Source of the DNA: Glycomyces sp. TRM65418
GTDB taxonomy: Bacteria; Actinomycetota; Actinomycetes; Mycobacteriales; Micromonosporaceae
Direction of reading: 5' to 3'
Length of the DNA stretch: 64,000 nt
NCBI RefSeq assembly: GCF_019710475.1
Contig: NZ_JAJFAX010000002.1
Coordinates: forward strand, 434,001-498,000
Shown: positions 61,815-64,000 of the stretch, piece by piece
Layout: the number at the start of each line of letters is the position of its first letter
Position numbering within the stretch: position 1 is the stretch's first letter
Program-made: the position numbers and the translations under genes
The notes under the pieces: model-generated
What the model saw: the letters and a program-made list of their open reading frames with translations, nothing else
What the model was told of the DNA's origin: nothing
The model's database searches: none

Positions 61815-63905
61815 ATGTCCATCCGCTTCGACGAAGCCGCCCTCGCCTGGCACCTCACCGGGCCCGGCCTCTCGTACGTCGTCGGCGTCCAGGACGGGCT
61901 GCCCCGTCAGCTCTATTGGGGCCCCGCGATCCCGGACGGGGCCGTCGCCTCGCTGGCGCGGGAATGGCGGGAGGCGTACTCGTTCGACGACCGGCTCCAC
62001 ACCGGCGCGGAGCTGCTCGGCGAACTCGGACCCCAGTTCGCGACGCCGTCCCTCCAACTGCGGCATCCCGACGGCGCCAAGGGCTTCGACTGGCACTACC
62101 GCGACCACGCCATCGAGGAGGGCGACGCCGGCGGCGACCGCCTCGCGATCGTCTTCACCGACCGGGACCTCACCCTGACGCTGCACTACCGGCTGTGGGA
62201 CACCGGCGTGCTCGACCGCTGGGCCTCGATCGACGCGGGCGCGCCCGTCGAGGTCACCCGGTTCGACTCGGCCGCATGGACCCTCCCGCACTGGGGCGAC
62301 TACCGGCTCTCGCACCTGAGCGGCGAATGGGCGGGGGAGTGGCAGCTGCGGCGCGTCCCGCTGCCCGTGGGCGAGACCGCGATCGGCTCCCGGCGCGGCA
62401 ACACCAGCCACCAGGCCAACCCCTGGACCGCGGTGGACGACGGCACCGCCACCGAGACGAGCGGCCACGTCTACTCGACGAACCTCGCGTGGTCGGGCTC
62501 GTGGCGGGTCATGCTGCGCCGCTCCCCGCAAGGGCGCGTGACGATCACCGGCGGCGCCGGCCACGAGGGCCTGCGCTGGACCCTCCGCGAGGGCGAGACC
62601 TGGACGACCCCGGTCTCCTCCGGGCTGTGGACCGACACGGGCTTCGGCGGGGCCTCCCGCGCCTGGCACGAGCACCTGCGCCGCCACGTCATGCCCACGC
62701 CGGAAGAAGACGCCCCGGTCCTGTTCAACTCCTGGGAGGCCGTGTTCTTCGACGTGTCCGAGGAGAAGCAGCTCCCGCTCGTCGAACTGGCCGCGCGGGT
62801 CGGCTGCGAGCAGTTCGTCATCGACGACGGCTGGTTCGGCAAGCGGCTCGCCGACAACGCCGGCCTCGGCGACTGGTGGCCCAACCCCGACCGGTTCCCG
62901 AACGGCCTGAAGCCGCTCATCGACGCCGTGCACGCCAAGGGCATGACGTTCGGCATCTGGGTCGAGCCGGAGATGGTCAACCCCGACTCCGACCTCTACC
63001 GGGCGCACCCCGACTGGGTCCTCAACCAGCAGGGGCGCGACCGCACCGAGCTGCGCACCCAGCTCGTCCTCGACTACGGCCGCCCCGAGGTCGCCGAATG
63101 GGCCTTCGCCTGGCTCGACAAGCTCTTGAGCGACAACGACATCGACTACGTCAAGTGGGACCACAACCGGCCCTTCACCGAGGTCGGCCGCCCCGGGGCC
63201 GAGGACCCCGACCGCGCCTACTTCGAGCACGTCGAGGCCGTCTACGCGCTGAAAGAGCGCCTGCGCGCGGCCCACCCACGGGTGCGCATCGAAGGCTGCG
63301 CCGGCGGCGCCGCCCGGGTCGACCCCGGCATCCTGCGCTACGTCGACCAGGTGTGGACCTCGGACAACACCGACGCGGGCGACCGCGTCAACATCCAGTA
63401 CGGCTTCGGCCAGGCCTATCCGGCGCGCGCCATGGGCACCTGGATCACCGACGAGCCCACCGGGTTCAACCACCGGACCACCTCGATGCGGTTCCGCTTC
63501 CAGGTCGCCAGTGCCGGGGTGCTCGCGGTGGGCGGCAACCTCACCGAGTGGTCCGAGGCCGAGCTCGACGAGGCCGCCGAGCATGTGGCGTACTACAAGC
63601 GGCTGCGGCCGGTCGTGCAGCACGGCGTGCAGTACCGGCTCGGCGATCCCGAGCGCGAACCGCTGACGGGCGTCCAGTACGTGCGCGGGGACCAGATCGC
63701 GGTGCTGGCGTTCAAGACCCCGTGGCACTGCAACCGGCCGCTGCCGCCGCTGCGGCCCGAGGGGATCGCGGCGGACTCGCGCTGGGAGGACGAGGACACC
63801 GGCGAGACCCATTGGGGCGCGACCCTGAACGCGCTCGGCCTGCCGCTGCGATGGGGGAACGCGGATTGGGACTCGGCGATCCTTCGACTGCGTCGAGTGG
63901 CTTAG
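61815..63905 (+). CDS. Alpha-galactosidase, glycoside hydrolase family 36
   Basis: A 696-residue GH36 enzyme: an N-terminal beta-sandwich (1-310), a (beta/alpha)8 barrel (~315-610) and a C-terminal beta domain. The nucleophile is Asp449 in DYVKWDHNR and the acid/base Asp517 in VWTSDNTDAGDR; EQFVIDDGWFG and FGIWVEPEMVNPDSDLYR are further signatures. No signal peptide is present, so it is cytosolic and would hydrolyse imported alpha-galactosides such as melibiose or raffinose. GAGGAG precedes the ATG. No transporter gene lies beside it in the window. Confidence 0.95.
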   Translation: MSIRFDEAALAWHLTGPGLSYVVGVQDGLPRQLYWGPAIPDGAVASLAREWREAYSFDDRLHTGAELLGELGPQFATPSLQLRHPDGAKGFDWHYRDHAIEEGDAGGDRLAIVFTDRDLTLTLHYRLWDTGVLDRWASIDAGAPVEVTRFDSAAWTLPHWGDYRLSHLSGEWAGEWQLRRVPLPVGETAIGSRRGNTSHQANPWTAVDDGTATETSGHVYSTNLAWSGSWRVMLRRSPQGRVTITGGAGHEGLRWTLREGETWTTPVSSGLWTDTGFGGASRAWHEHLRRHVMPTPEEDAPVLFNSWEAVFFDVSEEKQLPLVELAARVGCEQFVIDDGWFGKRLADNAGLGDWWPNPDRFPNGLKPLIDAVHAKGMTFGIWVEPEMVNPDSDLYRAHPDWVLNQQGRDRTELRTQLVLDYGRPEVAEWAFAWLDKLLSDNDIDYVKWDHNRPFTEVGRPGAEDPDRAYFEHVEAVYALKERLRAAHPRVRIEGCAGGAARVDPGILRYVDQVWTSDNTDAGDRVNIQYGFGQAYPARAMGTWITDEPTGFNHRTTSMRFRFQVASAGVLAVGGNLTEWSEAELDEAAEHVAYYKRLRPVVQHGVQYRLGDPEREPLTGVQYVRGDQIAVLAFKTPWHCNRPLPPLRPEGIAADSRWEDEDTGETHWGATLNALGLPLRWGNADWDSAILRLRRVA

Positions 63906-64000
63906 CGAATCCCATCACTAAGTGCAAACAGGACAAATAAGGAGAGCGGCGGTGCTGGATCGCGCGTGAGGCGCCTCTCGGTCATCGCGCCGGTACGCGA
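63906..64000. other. Window end, possible start of next gene
   Basis: AAGGAGAG at about 63940 and GTG codons at 63952 and 63966 are seen; the second opens a frame (VRRLSVIAPVR) that runs off the window. Too little is present to name a gene. Confidence 0.25.

Noticed and set aside
59985-63812. A 1275-codon minus-strand frame spanning manC and the alpha-galactosidase region
   Set aside because: It is a shadow of GC-rich codon bias; only its last 177 codons form a plausible membrane protein, and manC and the GH36 gene occupy the rest in other frames.

Overview
The window is chromosomal DNA of a high-GC actinobacterium. Support comes from uniformly GC-rich coding sequence, frequent GTG and TTG starts, and the actinobacterial marker genes mtrA-mtrB-lpqB, whiB, the DUF3107, DUF3152, DUF3499 and DUF397 families, a secA-linked DUF6912 gene and a manA/SIS/Trm112/manB/manC cluster. 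Gene order in several blocks resembles the Mycobacterium tuberculosis Rv3206c-Rv3264c region, but rearranged. The cell plan fits the Micromonosporales/Glycomycetales side of the phylum; the genus cannot be fixed from the sequence alone. I see no tRNA, rRNA, CRISPR array, insertion sequence or prophage gene.

Layout. 1-7.4 kb: end of an acetoacetyl-CoA synthetase, a TrmH-type RNA methyltransferase, a micro-membrane protein plus PH-domain membrane protein, a SigE-type sigma factor overlapping a membrane-anchored partner, and MarC and DUF2231 membrane proteins. 7.4-15 kb: DEAD-box helicase divergent from a ferritin-like protein, an adaptor/FtsX-type permease pair, comF and long-form hpf. 15-25.3 kb: L,D-transpeptidase lipoprotein, two tandem-GNAT proteins, secA-DUF6912, an unknown membrane protein, pruA and a DUF397 protein. 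25.6-30.8 kb: an accessory-looking cassette of cytosolic subtilase, ECF-type sigma factor, small beta-rich protein and TPR-CHAT protease, followed by an MFS exporter and a small tyrosine phosphatase. 33-37.3 kb: DUF4129/MoxR/DUF58 membrane operon containing two 33-nt mini-ORF repeats. 37.3-42.8 kb: type II NADH dehydrogenase and mtrA-mtrB-lpqB. 43-50.6 kb: DUF3107, a TetR regulator with a repeat-built tail, a repeat-rich protein, an alpha/beta hydrolase, DUF3152, moeZ and a beta-lactamase-fold protein. 50.7-61.6 kb: sahH, a candidate small RNA or attenuator, a GNAT protein, then the GDP-mannose block (manA, SIS protein, Trm112-like, manB, manC) interleaved with DUF3499, a metallopeptidase-like protein and whiB. 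61.8-63.9 kb: a GH36 alpha-galactosidase.

How the genes work together. manA, manB and manC cover fructose-6-phosphate to GDP-mannose, feeding mannosylated envelope components; the L,D-transpeptidase, MtrAB-LpqB and WhiB concern envelope and division. SecA, NDH-2, Hpf and SahH are core housekeeping. The most system-like stretch is the subtilase/sigma/CHAT cassette: two proteases of different clans, a sigma factor and a probable sensor or adaptor protein, with visibly lower GC in its middle. Many starts lie 6-7 nt after a TANNNT hexamer, so leaderless transcription is probably widespread here. Nearly every convergent gene pair is separated by a strong hairpin.
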